From Streptomyces pseudovenezuelae (GTDB taxonomy: Bacteria; Actinomycetota; Actinomycetes; Streptomycetales; Streptomycetaceae), in contig NZ_JARXVH010000027.1 in assembly GCF_029892565.1 (NCBI RefSeq), forward strand, positions 32,700-96,699: 64,000 nucleotides of DNA, read 5' to 3'. Positions 7,105 to 15,863 of this stretch are shown here, piece by piece (positions within the stretch are counted from its first letter, which is position 1; each line of letters begins with the position of its first letter). A program made the position numbers and the translations under genes. The notes under the pieces were generated by a model. That model made no database searches. It had not been told where the DNA came from and worked only from the letters and a program-made list of their open reading frames with translations.

Positions 7105-9321
7105 ATGCCTACGTCGAAACCGAGTCGGCGGGTCGTTCTTGGCGGAGCCGCCGCCGCGCTGGCCACCGTGCCGTTTCTTCCCGAATCCGCGCATGCCGCC
7201 GCCCCCGCCCCCGTCAGCCCTTCCTACCGCTGGCGCAACGCCACCATCGGCGGCACCGGATTCGTGACCGGCGTCCTCTTCCACCCCTCCGTGCGCGGGC
7301 TCGCCTACGCCCGCACCGACATCGGCGGGGCTTACCGCTGGGACGAACGGGCCGCCCGCTGGACCCCGTTGACCGACCAGCTCGGCTGGGACGACTGGAA
7401 CCTCCTGGGCGTGGAGGCGATGGCGATCGACCCCGTCCACCCGAACCGGCTCTACCTCGCCCTCGGCACCTACGCCCAGTCCTGGGCCGGCAACGGAGCC
7501 GTCCTGTGCTCCGACGACCGCGGCGCCACCTGGACCCGTACCGACCTGGCCGTGAAGCTCGGCGGCAACGAGGACGGGCGGGGCGCGGGGGAGCGGTTGC
7601 TCGTGGACCCGCGTGACAGCGACACCCTGTGGCTGGGGACCAGACACGACGGGCTGCTCAAGTCGACCGACCGGGGCGCCACTTGGGCAGGCGTCAGTGC
7701 CTTCCCGGCCACCCCGAGCGCGACCGGCCAAGGCGTCACCCTCCTCGTCGCCGCCGGCCGCACCCTCTACGCCGGCTGGGGCGACGGCGACGGCACCGCC
7801 GCCACGAGCAACCTGTACCGCACCACCGACGGCACCACCTGGGAAGCCGTCCCCGGGCAGCCCACGGGCACCTCCGCCAAGGTGCCGATCCGGGCCGCGT
7901 ACGACGCGCACACCCACGAGCTGTACGTGTCCTACGCCGACGCACCCGGGCCCAACGGGCAGGCCGACGGGAGCCTGCACAAGCTGGCCACGGGCAGGGG
8001 CAAGTGGGCCGACGTGACGCCGGTGCGGCCGGGTGGGACCACGAGTGACGGGTCCGTCGACAGCTTCGGCTATGGCGGCGTCGCCGTCGACGCCCGTCGC
8101 CCCGGCACCGTCGTCGTGTCCACCAACAACCGTTGGGCTGCCGTCGACACGCTGTACCGGACGGCCGACGGTGGTCGCACCTGGACGTCCCTCAAGGACG
8201 CTGCTGTCTTCGACGTGTCCGAGACTCCTTTCCTCAAGTGGGGTGCTGAGCAGCCCAAGTTCGGCTGGTGGATCCAGGCCGTCGCCGTCGACCCGTACGA
8301 CTCCCGGCACGTGGTGTACGGCACCGGGGCCACGCTCTACGGCACGCGAGACCTGAGGCACTGGGCCCCGCAGGTCCGTGGTCTGGAGGAGGCGTCCGTG
8401 ACGCAGCTGGTGTCGCCCCCGGTCGGGGAGGCGCACCTGCTGAGCGGCTCGGGGGACATCGGCGTGCTGTACCACGAGCGGCTCACGGCCTCGCCCTCCC
8501 GCGGCATGGCGGCGAACCCCGTGTTCGGGTCGGCGACGGGACTCGCACAGGCCGCGGGCAGGCCGGCGTACGTCGTGCGCACCGGCTGGGGCGACAACGG
8601 CAACGGCGCCTTCTCGGGCGACGGCGGCCGGACCTGGGCGCCCTTCGCTGCCCAGCCCTCCCTCGCCCATGACGCACCGGGGCCGATCGCCACCAACGCC
8701 GACGGCAGCGTGCTGCTGTGGTCCTTCGTGCACTGGGACGGCACGAAGTACGCAGCTCACCGCTCGGCCGACAACGGCACGACCTGGACCGAGATCTCCT
8801 CCTTCCCGAAGGGCGCCACGCCGGTCGCCGACCCGGCCGACCCGACGCTCTTCTACGCGTACGACACCGATACAGGAACGCTACTTGCCAGCACTGACAG
8901 TGGCCTCTCGTTCACCGGGCGTGCGGGTGGGCTGCCCGCCGGGGACAGCCAGTTCCAGCTGGTCGCGGCGCCGGAGCGGTCCGGCGACCTGTGGTTGAGC
9001 GTCAAGTGGAACGGCCTGTACCGGTCCATCGACGGTGGTGTGAGCTTCGCCAAGGTGGCCAGCTGCTGGGCTTCGTACACCCTGGGCTTCGGGAAGGCCG
9101 CCGACGGTGCGGGCTATCCGGCGATCTATCAAGTCGGCTCGACCGAGACCATCACCGCTGTCTATCGCTCCGACGACGAGGCGAAGACCTGGGTGCGTCT
9201 CAATGACGATGCTCACCAGTGGGGCTGGACCGGGCAGGCCATCACCGGTGATCCGCGCGTGTACGGGCGGGTCTTCCTGGCGACCAACGGACGTGGGATC
9301 CAGTACGGGGAGCCGGTCTGA
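7105..9321 (+). CDS. GH74 xyloglucanase, Tat-secreted
   Basis: A 738-residue twin seven-bladed beta-propeller enzyme of family GH74. It has a Tat-type signal peptide (SRRVVLGG, residues 7-14, cleavage near AHAAA). The two catalytic aspartates of the family lie in RTDIGGAYRW (Asp72) and SGSGDIGVLYHE (Asp451). BNR/Asp-box repeats such as SDDRGATW, STDRGATW, TADGGRTW and SGDGGRTW mark the propeller blades. There is no carbohydrate-binding module after the catalytic region. The ATG at 7105 has GCGAGG upstream, and translation from further up would enter the dispersed repeat. Family members cut the beta-1,4-glucan backbone of xyloglucan, endo or exo. It overlaps the GH42 gene by one base (TGATG). 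Confidence 0.92.
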   Translation: MPTSKPSRRVVLGGAAAALATVPFLPESAHAAAPAPVSPSYRWRNATIGGTGFVTGVLFHPSVRGLAYARTDIGGAYRWDERAARWTPLTDQLGWDDWNLLGVEAMAIDPVHPNRLYLALGTYAQSWAGNGAVLCSDDRGATWTRTDLAVKLGGNEDGRGAGERLLVDPRDSDTLWLGTRHDGLLKSTDRGATWAGVSAFPATPSATGQGVTLLVAAGRTLYAGWGDGDGTAATSNLYRTTDGTTWEAVPGQPTGTSAKVPIRAAYDAHTHELYVSYADAPGPNGQADGSLHKLATGRGKWADVTPVRPGGTTSDGSVDSFGYGGVAVDARRPGTVVVSTNNRWAAVDTLYRTADGGRTWTSLKDAAVFDVSETPFLKWGAEQPKFGWWIQAVAVDPYDSRHVVYGTGATLYGTRDLRHWAPQVRGLEEASVTQLVSPPVGEAHLLSGSGDIGVLYHERLTASPSRGMAANPVFGSATGLAQAAGRPAYVVRTGWGDNGNGAFSGDGGRTWAPFAAQPSLAHDAPGPIATNADGSVLLWSFVHWDGTKYAAHRSADNGTTWTEISSFPKGATPVADPADPTLFYAYDTDTGTLLASTDSGLSFTGRAGGLPAGDSQFQLVAAPERSGDLWLSVKWNGLYRSIDGGVSFAKVASCWASYTLGFGKAADGAGYPAIYQVGSTETITAVYRSDDEAKTWVRLNDDAHQWGWTGQAITGDPRVYGRVFLATNGRGIQYGEPV

Positions 9322-11312
9322 TGCCCGCGCCGGAGCAGTCGAAGGCACCCGCCCTCGCCGACGTCACCCGTGGCCGCATCCTCTTCGGCGGTGACTACAA
9401 CCCCGAGCAGTGGCCCGAGGAGACCTGGCCCGAGGACGTCCGGCTGATGAAGGACGCCGGCGTCAACTCCGTGACCCTTGGTGTCTTCTCGTGGGCGAAG
9501 CTCGAACCCCGGCCGGGGGAGCGGGACTTCGGCTGGCTGGACCGGCTGATGGACCTGATGCACGACAACGGCATCGGTGTGGTCCTCGCCACCCCCACCT
9601 CCTCACCGCCCCCGTGGCTGGGCCGCCTTCACCCGGAGACCTTGCCCCGCGACGAGGACGGCCGCACCGAATGGTGGGGTGGCCGCCAGCACTTCTCGCA
9701 CTCCAGCGCCGCCTACCGCAGCTGGGCCGCCGCCATCACCGAGGATCTCGCGGCCCGTTACGCCGACCACCCCGCCCTCACCCTGTGGCACATCAACAAC
9801 GAGTACTGCACCTACGACTGGGGCGACGAGGCCGCGGCCCGTTTCCGAGACTGGCTGCGGGAGAGGTACGGCAGCCTCGACGTCCTCAACTCCGCCTGGG
9901 GCACGGCATTTTGGAGCCAGGGCTACGGCGACTGGGCGGAGGCCCTGCCACCCCGGCACGCGCACTACCTCAAGAACCCCACGCAGGTGCTGGACTTCAA
10001 ACGGTTCACGTCCGACATGCTCCTGGAGTGCTACGTCGCCGAAAGGGACATCGTGCGGCGCCACACCCCGCACATCCCGGTCACCACCAACTTCATGCCG
10101 CTGTGGGCCGGGCAGGACGCGTGGCGGTGGGCGGGAGAGGAGGACGTCGTCTCCGCCGACCTCTATCCCGACCCGCGTGACCCGTTCGGCGCCCAACACG
10201 CGGCCCTCGTCCAGGACATGACCCGCTCCCAGGCGCGCGGCCCCTGGATGCTGATGGAGCAGGCGGCAGGGCCGGTCAACTGGCGGGGCGTCAACCACCC
10301 CAAGCCGCGTGGCCTCAACCGTCTCTGGTCCCTCCAGGCAGTCGCCCGCGGCGCCGACGCCGTCTGCTACTTCCAGTGGCGCCAGTCCCGGCAGGGCGCG
10401 GAGAAGTTCCACTCCGGGATGGTCAGCCACGCGGGGGAGGAGGGCCGCACCTTCCAGGAGGTCAAGCGGCTCGGCGCCGAACTCGCCGCGATCGGCTCCG
10501 CGGTGACGGACAGTCACCTCACCGCCGACATCGCCGTCCTGCACGACTGGCACTCCTGGTGGGCCGGCGCCCACGAAGGCCGCCTCTCCACCCGCGTCGA
10601 CTACACCGACGTCCTCACCTCCTGGCACCGCGCCCTGTGGCGGTCCCACCTCACCACCGACTTCGCCCACCCCGAACACGACTTGAGCCCTTACAAGCTG
10701 GTCGTCGTCCCGCAGCTCTACGCCCTCACGGACACGGCGATCGACAACCTCTTCTCCTACGTGCGCGACGGCGGCACTCTGGTCTGCGGCTTCCTGACCG
10801 GCGTCGCCGACCAGGACGACCGAGTGCGCCCCGGCGGCATGGACCCCCGGCTGCGCGAGCTGTTCGGCATCCACACCCTGCACGAGTGGTGGCCCCTGGA
10901 CGAGGGAGAGTGGGCGGAGACGGACCGTTTCCGGGGCACCCTGTGGTCGGAGGAAATCGAGGCGGCTGGTGGCGTCACGGCCGAGGCCACCTACAACGGT
11001 GGCGAACTCGACGGACTCCCCGCCGTCCTCCGCAACGGCTGTGCCTGGTACGTCTCCACGCTCCCCGAACCCGACGCACTGCGCGCACTCCTCGCCCGGA
11101 TCGCGGCCGACGCCGGCGCCCGCCCCGTCCTCGACGGGCTGCCCGACCAGGTCGAGGCCGTGCGCCGCGGTGACCTGCTCTTCCTCCTCCACCATGGCCG
11201 CGAGTCCGTGACCGTCAAACTCCCGGGCACCCATCACGACCTGCTCACGGGCGCGGCTGTCGCGGACGAACTCACCCTCGGGCGCTACGGAGTGGCGGTG
11301 CTGCGCTCATGA
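9321..11312 (+). CDS. GH42 beta-galactosidase
   Basis: A 663-residue family 42 beta-galactosidase without signal peptide. The N-terminus FGGDYNPEQWPEETW is characteristic. The acid/base Glu161 lies in HINNEYC and the nucleophile Glu313 in LMEQAAGPVNW. The TIM barrel (~20-390) is followed by the trimerisation domain (~400-600) and a small C-terminal beta domain. The start overlaps the GH74 stop by one base and its stop overlaps the GH95 start by four, so the genes should be translated as one unit. In this locus it would remove terminal beta-galactose from galactosylated xyloglucan side chains inside the cell; a role on arabinogalactan or lactose-like sugars is the alternative. Confidence 0.93.
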   Translation: MPAPEQSKAPALADVTRGRILFGGDYNPEQWPEETWPEDVRLMKDAGVNSVTLGVFSWAKLEPRPGERDFGWLDRLMDLMHDNGIGVVLATPTSSPPPWLGRLHPETLPRDEDGRTEWWGGRQHFSHSSAAYRSWAAAITEDLAARYADHPALTLWHINNEYCTYDWGDEAAARFRDWLRERYGSLDVLNSAWGTAFWSQGYGDWAEALPPRHAHYLKNPTQVLDFKRFTSDMLLECYVAERDIVRRHTPHIPVTTNFMPLWAGQDAWRWAGEEDVVSADLYPDPRDPFGAQHAALVQDMTRSQARGPWMLMEQAAGPVNWRGVNHPKPRGLNRLWSLQAVARGADAVCYFQWRQSRQGAEKFHSGMVSHAGEEGRTFQEVKRLGAELAAIGSAVTDSHLTADIAVLHDWHSWWAGAHEGRLSTRVDYTDVLTSWHRALWRSHLTTDFAHPEHDLSPYKLVVVPQLYALTDTAIDNLFSYVRDGGTLVCGFLTGVADQDDRVRPGGMDPRLRELFGIHTLHEWWPLDEGEWAETDRFRGTLWSEEIEAAGGVTAEATYNGGELDGLPAVLRNGCAWYVSTLPEPDALRALLARIAADAGARPVLDGLPDQVEAVRRGDLLFLLHHGRESVTVKLPGTHHDLLTGAAVADELTLGRYGVAVLRS

Positions 11313-13591
11313 CGCTCACCCACGGCACCTGGGAGCCCAGGCCCGCCGCCCGTTGGGAGGACGGCTACCTGAGCGGAAACGGCCACCACGGCACTCTCGT
11401 GTTCGGTGATCCGAACGACGAGCGGGTCATCGTCACCCACCACACCCTCGTCCGCCCCAACGGCGCCGAACACGCCCGCCCGCCCAGCCTCGCCGCCCAA
11501 CTCCCCGCCCTCCAGGAGAGGTTGCTCGCAGGCGACCTCCACGCGGCCGAGACCTTCACCGACGGGCGCGAGTTGCAGTGGGTGCAGCCCTTCCATCCGG
11601 CCTTCCAGATACGGCTGCGCGGCACGCCGGCCGCGTCCGGCACCCCGGCCACGCCAACCAAGCCCGCCTCACCCGGCGCCGAACCGCCCCCCTACCGCCG
11701 CTCCCTCGACTTCGCCACCGGCGTCGCCGAGACCCTCCACGAGGGCCACCACAGCCGCGTCTTCGTGTCCCGCGCCGACGACGTGATCGTCCAACACGTC
11801 ATCGCGCCCGCCCTCGACATCACCCTCGACCACCGCCTCCCCGGCGCACCCGCCGGGCTCGCCGTCGGTGACGGCGCGGTCCTCACCCCCGAGGGCGCCC
11901 TGCTCACCCTGCGCGTCCGCTACCCCGGCAGTGAGAAGGCGTACACCGGAGCGACCCTGGTCGTGGTCACCGGCGGCCGAACCAAGCTCATCCCGCCCGG
12001 AGTTCGGGTCACCGGCGCGGAGTCGGTGCTGCTGCTGACGCGCGTGCTGCGGCACACCGGCGAGCCGGACACCGAGCCCGTCACCGACGCCCTGCGTGCC
12101 CTGCTCCCCGGCGACAAGAACCCGGACGCCAACGACCCGCACGCCAAGAACTCGTACGCCGAGGACCTCTACACCCATCTCCTGGACCGCCACACCGCCC
12201 TGCACCGCACCGCCTACGACCGCGTCACCCTCGACCTCCACGCCGACCCCGCCGAACGCGCCCGGCCCGGCTCGGAGTTGCTCGCCCTCCCTGACAGCCC
12301 CGCCCTCCTGGAACGCCTCTTCGCCGCAGGCCGCTACCACCTGCTCTCCGCGAGCGGCCTCTTCCCGCCCCGCCTGACCGGCCTGTGGACCGGTGACTGG
12401 GACACGGCCTGGTCCGGCGCCTTCACCAACGACGCCAACCTCAACCTCCAGACCGCCTCCGCGGCGACCGCGGCCCTCCCGGAAGTGACCGAGGCCCACG
12501 CCTCCCTGATCCACAGTCAGCTCGACGACTGGGCTGAGAACGCCCGCACGGTCTTCGGGGCCCGAGGCGTCGTCGCCCCCGCCCACACCGACGGCGAGTC
12601 CGGGCTGTCGTACCACTTCAGCCGCGAATACCCCCTCCACCTGTGGACCGCCGGCGCCGACTGGCTGCTCAAGCCGCTCGTCGACCACGACGAGACACGC
12701 GGCGCCCGTGACCCGCGTACCGCCGCCGCGCTCGCCGAAGTCGCCTGGTTCTACGAGGACTTCCTCAATCGGACGGACAGCCACGGGCGGCTGGTCGTCG
12801 TCCCGTCCTACTCGCCCGAGAACCGGCCCGCGAACGGGAGTTGGGGTGCGATCAACGCGGCCATGGACCTGTCGGCAGCCCGACACGCCCTGCTGACCGC
12901 GGCCGACTACCACCCGGGACCCGACGCCGAGCGCTGGCGGGCGCTCGCCGACCGTCTCCCGCCGCACCGCGTCAACTCCGATGGCGCCCTTGCCGAATGG
13001 GCCCTCCCGGGCCTCGACGACAACTACGACCACCGGCACCTCAGCCACCTCTACGGCGTCTGGCCGCTCGACGAGATCACGCCGTACGACACCCCCGACC
13101 TCGCCTCCGCCGCCCACCGCGCCCTCGAACTGCGGGGCGCCGAGAACGACTCCGCGCACGGGCATCTGCATCACGCTCTGATCGCCGCTCGATTGCGTGA
13201 CGGCGACCGGGTCGCGCACGCGCTCGGGCAGGTCCTCAAGGGCGACTTCTTCCACAACTCCCTGATGAGCGCGCACTACCCGAACCGGGACGTCTACAAC
13301 GCCGACGCCGCGCACACCCTGCCCGCGGTGCTCGTCGAGACGTTGGTGCAGTCGACGCCGGACCGGCTGGTCCTGCTGCCCGCGCTCCCGGCGACGTACC
13401 CGAACGGTGAACTCCTGGGCGTGCGTACCCGGTTCGGGGCCGTGCTCGATCTGGCCTGGAGCCCGCACGAAGCGACCGTGCGGCTGCGCCCCACCCGCAG
13501 CCGTCGTGTCGAACTCCGGACTTCCTCCGGCGTGGAGCCGCTCGATCTCGTCGCCGGAGAAGACCGCGTCCTCACCCTGGGGACGTGGTGA
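11309..13591 (+). CDS. GH95 family alpha-L-fucosidase-type enzyme
   Basis: A 760-residue protein with the GH95 architecture: N-terminal beta-sandwich (from PAARWEDGYLSGNGHHGTLV), linker, (alpha/alpha)6 barrel and C-terminal beta domain. Key family features are the Asn pair in NANLNLQ-like context (Asn377 and Asn379), the SPEN motif with general acid Glu504, and HRHLSHLYGVWP later in the barrel. No signal peptide is present. GH95 enzymes mostly release alpha-1,2-linked L-fucose, and some prefer L-galactose. Next to GH74/GH42/GH31 this fits removal of the terminal fucose of fucosylated xyloglucan. Substrate is inferred. The start overlaps the GH42 stop (ATGA). Confidence 0.87.
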   Translation: MTLTHGTWEPRPAARWEDGYLSGNGHHGTLVFGDPNDERVIVTHHTLVRPNGAEHARPPSLAAQLPALQERLLAGDLHAAETFTDGRELQWVQPFHPAFQIRLRGTPAASGTPATPTKPASPGAEPPPYRRSLDFATGVAETLHEGHHSRVFVSRADDVIVQHVIAPALDITLDHRLPGAPAGLAVGDGAVLTPEGALLTLRVRYPGSEKAYTGATLVVVTGGRTKLIPPGVRVTGAESVLLLTRVLRHTGEPDTEPVTDALRALLPGDKNPDANDPHAKNSYAEDLYTHLLDRHTALHRTAYDRVTLDLHADPAERARPGSELLALPDSPALLERLFAAGRYHLLSASGLFPPRLTGLWTGDWDTAWSGAFTNDANLNLQTASAATAALPEVTEAHASLIHSQLDDWAENARTVFGARGVVAPAHTDGESGLSYHFSREYPLHLWTAGADWLLKPLVDHDETRGARDPRTAAALAEVAWFYEDFLNRTDSHGRLVVVPSYSPENRPANGSWGAINAAMDLSAARHALLTAADYHPGPDAERWRALADRLPPHRVNSDGALAEWALPGLDDNYDHRHLSHLYGVWPLDEITPYDTPDLASAAHRALELRGAENDSAHGHLHHALIAARLRDGDRVAHALGQVLKGDFFHNSLMSAHYPNRDVYNADAAHTLPAVLVETLVQSTPDRLVLLPALPATYPNGELLGVRTRFGAVLDLAWSPHEATVRLRPTRSRRVELRTSSGVEPLDLVAGEDRVLTLGTW

Positions 13592-13626
13592 TCCCCGCAG
13601 TTCCCCCCACCCATGGAAGGGACACC

Positions 13627-14340
13627 ATGGCAACACGCACGCTGAGCAGGATCACCATGGTCCTGCTGGCCCCGGCGCTCGCACTCGGGGCCACCGTCGG
13701 CCTGGCCTCCGCCCCCGCCTCGGCCGCCGTCTGGAGCTCCTGCGACCAGTGGGGCAACACCTCGCTGAACGGCTACACGCTCTACAACAACATCTGGGGC
13801 TCCGGCGCCGGCAGCCAGTGCATCTGGGCCAACTCCGGTACCAACTGGGGCGTCAACGCCAACCACCCCAACACCGGCGGCATCAAGTCCTACCCGAACG
13901 CCAAGAAGGTGATCAACAAGTCGATCACCTCGCTCGGTTCGCTGTCCAGCAGCTACAACGTCTCCGTCCCGTCGTCCGGCGCGTACAACACGTCGTACGA
14001 CATCTGGGACACCAACTACGACTACGAGATCATGCTCTGGATGAACAAGACCGGAGCCGTCGGCCCGCTCGGCACCTCACAGGGCACCCTCACGCTGGGC
14101 GGTCACACCTGGACCGTCTACAAGGGCAACAACGGCGCCAACGACGTGTTCTCGTTCATCCGCACCTCGAACTCCAGCTCCGGCACGGTCAACGTCCTGC
14201 CGATCCTGAAGTGGATCAAGGACACCAAGGGCTGGTTCGGCAACGTGACCATCGGGGACCTGCAGTTCGGCTTCGAGATCACGTCCTCGTCCGGCGGCCT
14301 CAACTTCACCGTCAACAGCGAGAGCGTCACCAGTAGTTGA
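13627..14340 (+). CDS. GH12 endoglucanase/xyloglucanase, secreted
   Basis: A 237-residue family 12 beta-jelly-roll glucanase, last gene of the operon. It has a Sec signal peptide (hydrophobic ~residues 9-33, ASAAVW cleavage region). Catalytic residues are Glu134 (YEIMLWMN, nucleophile) and Glu217 (FGFEITS, acid/base), with a disulfide likely between the two early Cys. No cellulose-binding module or linker follows, unlike many secreted streptomycete GH12 cellulases, which suits a soluble hemicellulose substrate. ATG 13627 follows GGAAGGG; the upstream in-frame GTG is less likely because it would extend the signal peptide. It would act with GH74 on the xyloglucan backbone outside the cell. Confidence 0.92.
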   Translation: MATRTLSRITMVLLAPALALGATVGLASAPASAAVWSSCDQWGNTSLNGYTLYNNIWGSGAGSQCIWANSGTNWGVNANHPNTGGIKSYPNAKKVINKSITSLGSLSSSYNVSVPSSGAYNTSYDIWDTNYDYEIMLWMNKTGAVGPLGTSQGTLTLGGHTWTVYKGNNGANDVFSFIRTSNSSSGTVNVLPILKWIKDTKGWFGNVTIGDLQFGFEITSSSGGLNFTVNSESVTSS

Positions 14341-14351
14341 CCGGCTCGACC

Positions 14352-14382
14352 GGCCGGCCCTCGCCCTGTGCGGGGGTCGGCC
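14352..14382. terminator. Bidirectional terminator between GH12 and NTF2-like gene
   Basis: A 13-bp stem (5' arm GGCCGGCCCTCGC, 3' arm GCGGGGGTCGGCC, two G-U pairs, loop CCTGT) fills the 52-base gap between the convergent GH12 and NTF2-like genes. No long U-tract follows. Confidence 0.6.
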
Positions 14383-14392
14383 CGTGCGGGCG

Positions 14393-15357
14393 TCAGGGCT
14401 CGATCGTCGTCGCGAGCATGCGCCGGATGTCGGCGTCACTCACGAAGGAGCCGTCACAGACGGTGGTCAGCCGCTGGATCGATCCCTGGTGGTCGAGTTC
14501 GACGGCGATGATGTCGCGGTCGACCTGCGCACCGGGATTGCTCCGTTCAAGCGCGCCGCCCTGTTCGCTTCCCACGGTGTGCCGTACCGAGGTCTGCTGG
14601 GTGCACGGCAGCATCCGGAGCACGTCGGCGAGCGAGCGCCTGATGGCCAACGGGCCTGCCACGGACAGATGGAGCGTCCGGTCCTCGTAGATCCCCTCCG
14701 TTGTGAACAGTCTGGCCACGGCGTCGGCCTCGGCGGCCGTCAGCGCGTCGTGCAGAGCCGTCAGTGTGCGGGTGAGTAGACGAGGCGGGGTGGAGTGGAC
14801 GAACTGTTCGCCCCACTGGGCTGGCAGGGGAGTGGGATTGCGGTATGCCGCGGCCGCGGCCACGCCGTAGTGCCTTCCGTCGGAGTAGTCGATCTGGCGT
14901 GTGACCTTTCCGTCGACGAAGTCCATGGCCGCGATGACGCGCATCTCGTTGCCGAACATCCCGGGTGTGTCGGTGAACATGACGACGGCGCTGCGGCTGT
15001 CGCCGATGATCCGGGTGGGATAGGACACCGCGCTCGCCGGCCAGGTCGGCATCACGTACGCGAAGTAGTCGTGGTAGGGCTGCCAGGACGGGGAGTAGCC
15101 GTTGAAGGCGGCGTCGATGTACGTCAGGCGCGGACGGTGGAAGTGGGACGTGGTGGCCTCGACATCGTGCCGGGACTTCGCCGCGTAGAGGCCGACCAGC
15201 CTCCGGACGACTCCGTCGGTCGTGTGGGACCGGTCCAGCGGTGGGTTCGCCGGCGACAACGCGCCCGCCGCCTGCGCCGATGTGCCGCTGCTGAGCACCG
15301 GGCCTGCCGCGGCGCCACGCTCGCCGCGCCCAGCAAGGACCTTCGACTCATGTTCAT
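14393..15357 (-). pseudogene. Tat-exported NTF2/SnoaL-like protein, apparent frameshift
   Basis: The 5' end encodes a convincing Tat signal (MNMSRRSLLGAASVA from 15357), but after about 15 codons this frame turns into Arg-rich nonsense. The continuation expected of a Tat leader (AGPVLSSGTSAQAAGA) and the long protein-like body lie in the neighbouring frame; restoring one base near 15308-15316, in a CGCGGCGC run, joins them. The body of about 300 residues holds two NTF2-like segments: DGVVRRLVGLYAAKSRHDVEA onward, and TLTALHDALTAAEADAVARLF to the C-terminus. Such folds bind small hydrophobic ligands or act as polyketide cyclases; no active-site set is identifiable. The start overlaps the divergent MarR start by eight bases. 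Either a sequencing deletion or true decay is possible. Confidence 0.65.
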
Positions 15358-15837
15358 GATTCCGGAAGAGCCCAAGGGGCTGGACGCTGACGAGAGCGGC
15401 ACCTGGCTGGAGGTCGCCGCCCTGATGACCCGGCTGCCGGCCGCTCTCGACGCGCAGCTTCAGCGTGATGCGGGGAGGAGTCATTCCGAGTACATGATCC
15501 TTGCCGGACTGTCCATGTCGACCGACCGCCGCCGGCGGATGAGCGAGCTCGCCGACTTCGTGGCGATCTCGCTCTCCAGGCTCTCCCACACCGCCAAACG
15601 CCTTGAGAAACAAGGCTGGTTGTACCGCATCCCCGACCCTGTGAACGGGCGCTTCACCCTGGCCGTGCTCACGGACGCCGGATGGGAGAAGGTCACCGCC
15701 GTCGCTCCCACCCATGCCGCCGAAGTCCGGCGACTGGTCTTCGATCCCCTCACCAAGTCCAGCAGCGGCACCTGAAGGAAGCCGGTCGCCGGATCAACCT
15801 GGCCATCGGCGAAACGACGGTCGGCTTCCCCGAGTAA
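15350..15837 (+). pseudogene. MarR-family regulator, apparent frameshift near C-terminus
   Basis: The gene begins MFMIPEEPKGLDADE behind AAGGAC and encodes a winged-helix MarR protein: the recognition region reads MSELADFVAISLSRLSHTAKRLEKQGWLYR and the wing follows with DPVNGRFTLAVLTDAG. The open frame stops early at 15773-15775 after DPLTKSSSGT. In the next frame the expected C-terminal dimerisation helix continues as QQRHLKEAGRRINLAIGETT and ends at 15835-15837, so one base seems missing near 15755-15758. With the correction the protein has about 162 residues, normal for the family. It would regulate the divergent NTF2-like gene, but almost no intergenic promoter space remains. The truncated form might still fold partly. 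Confidence 0.65.
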
Positions 15838-15863
15838 CACCCCTCGTCCCGCCCGCGAAACGG

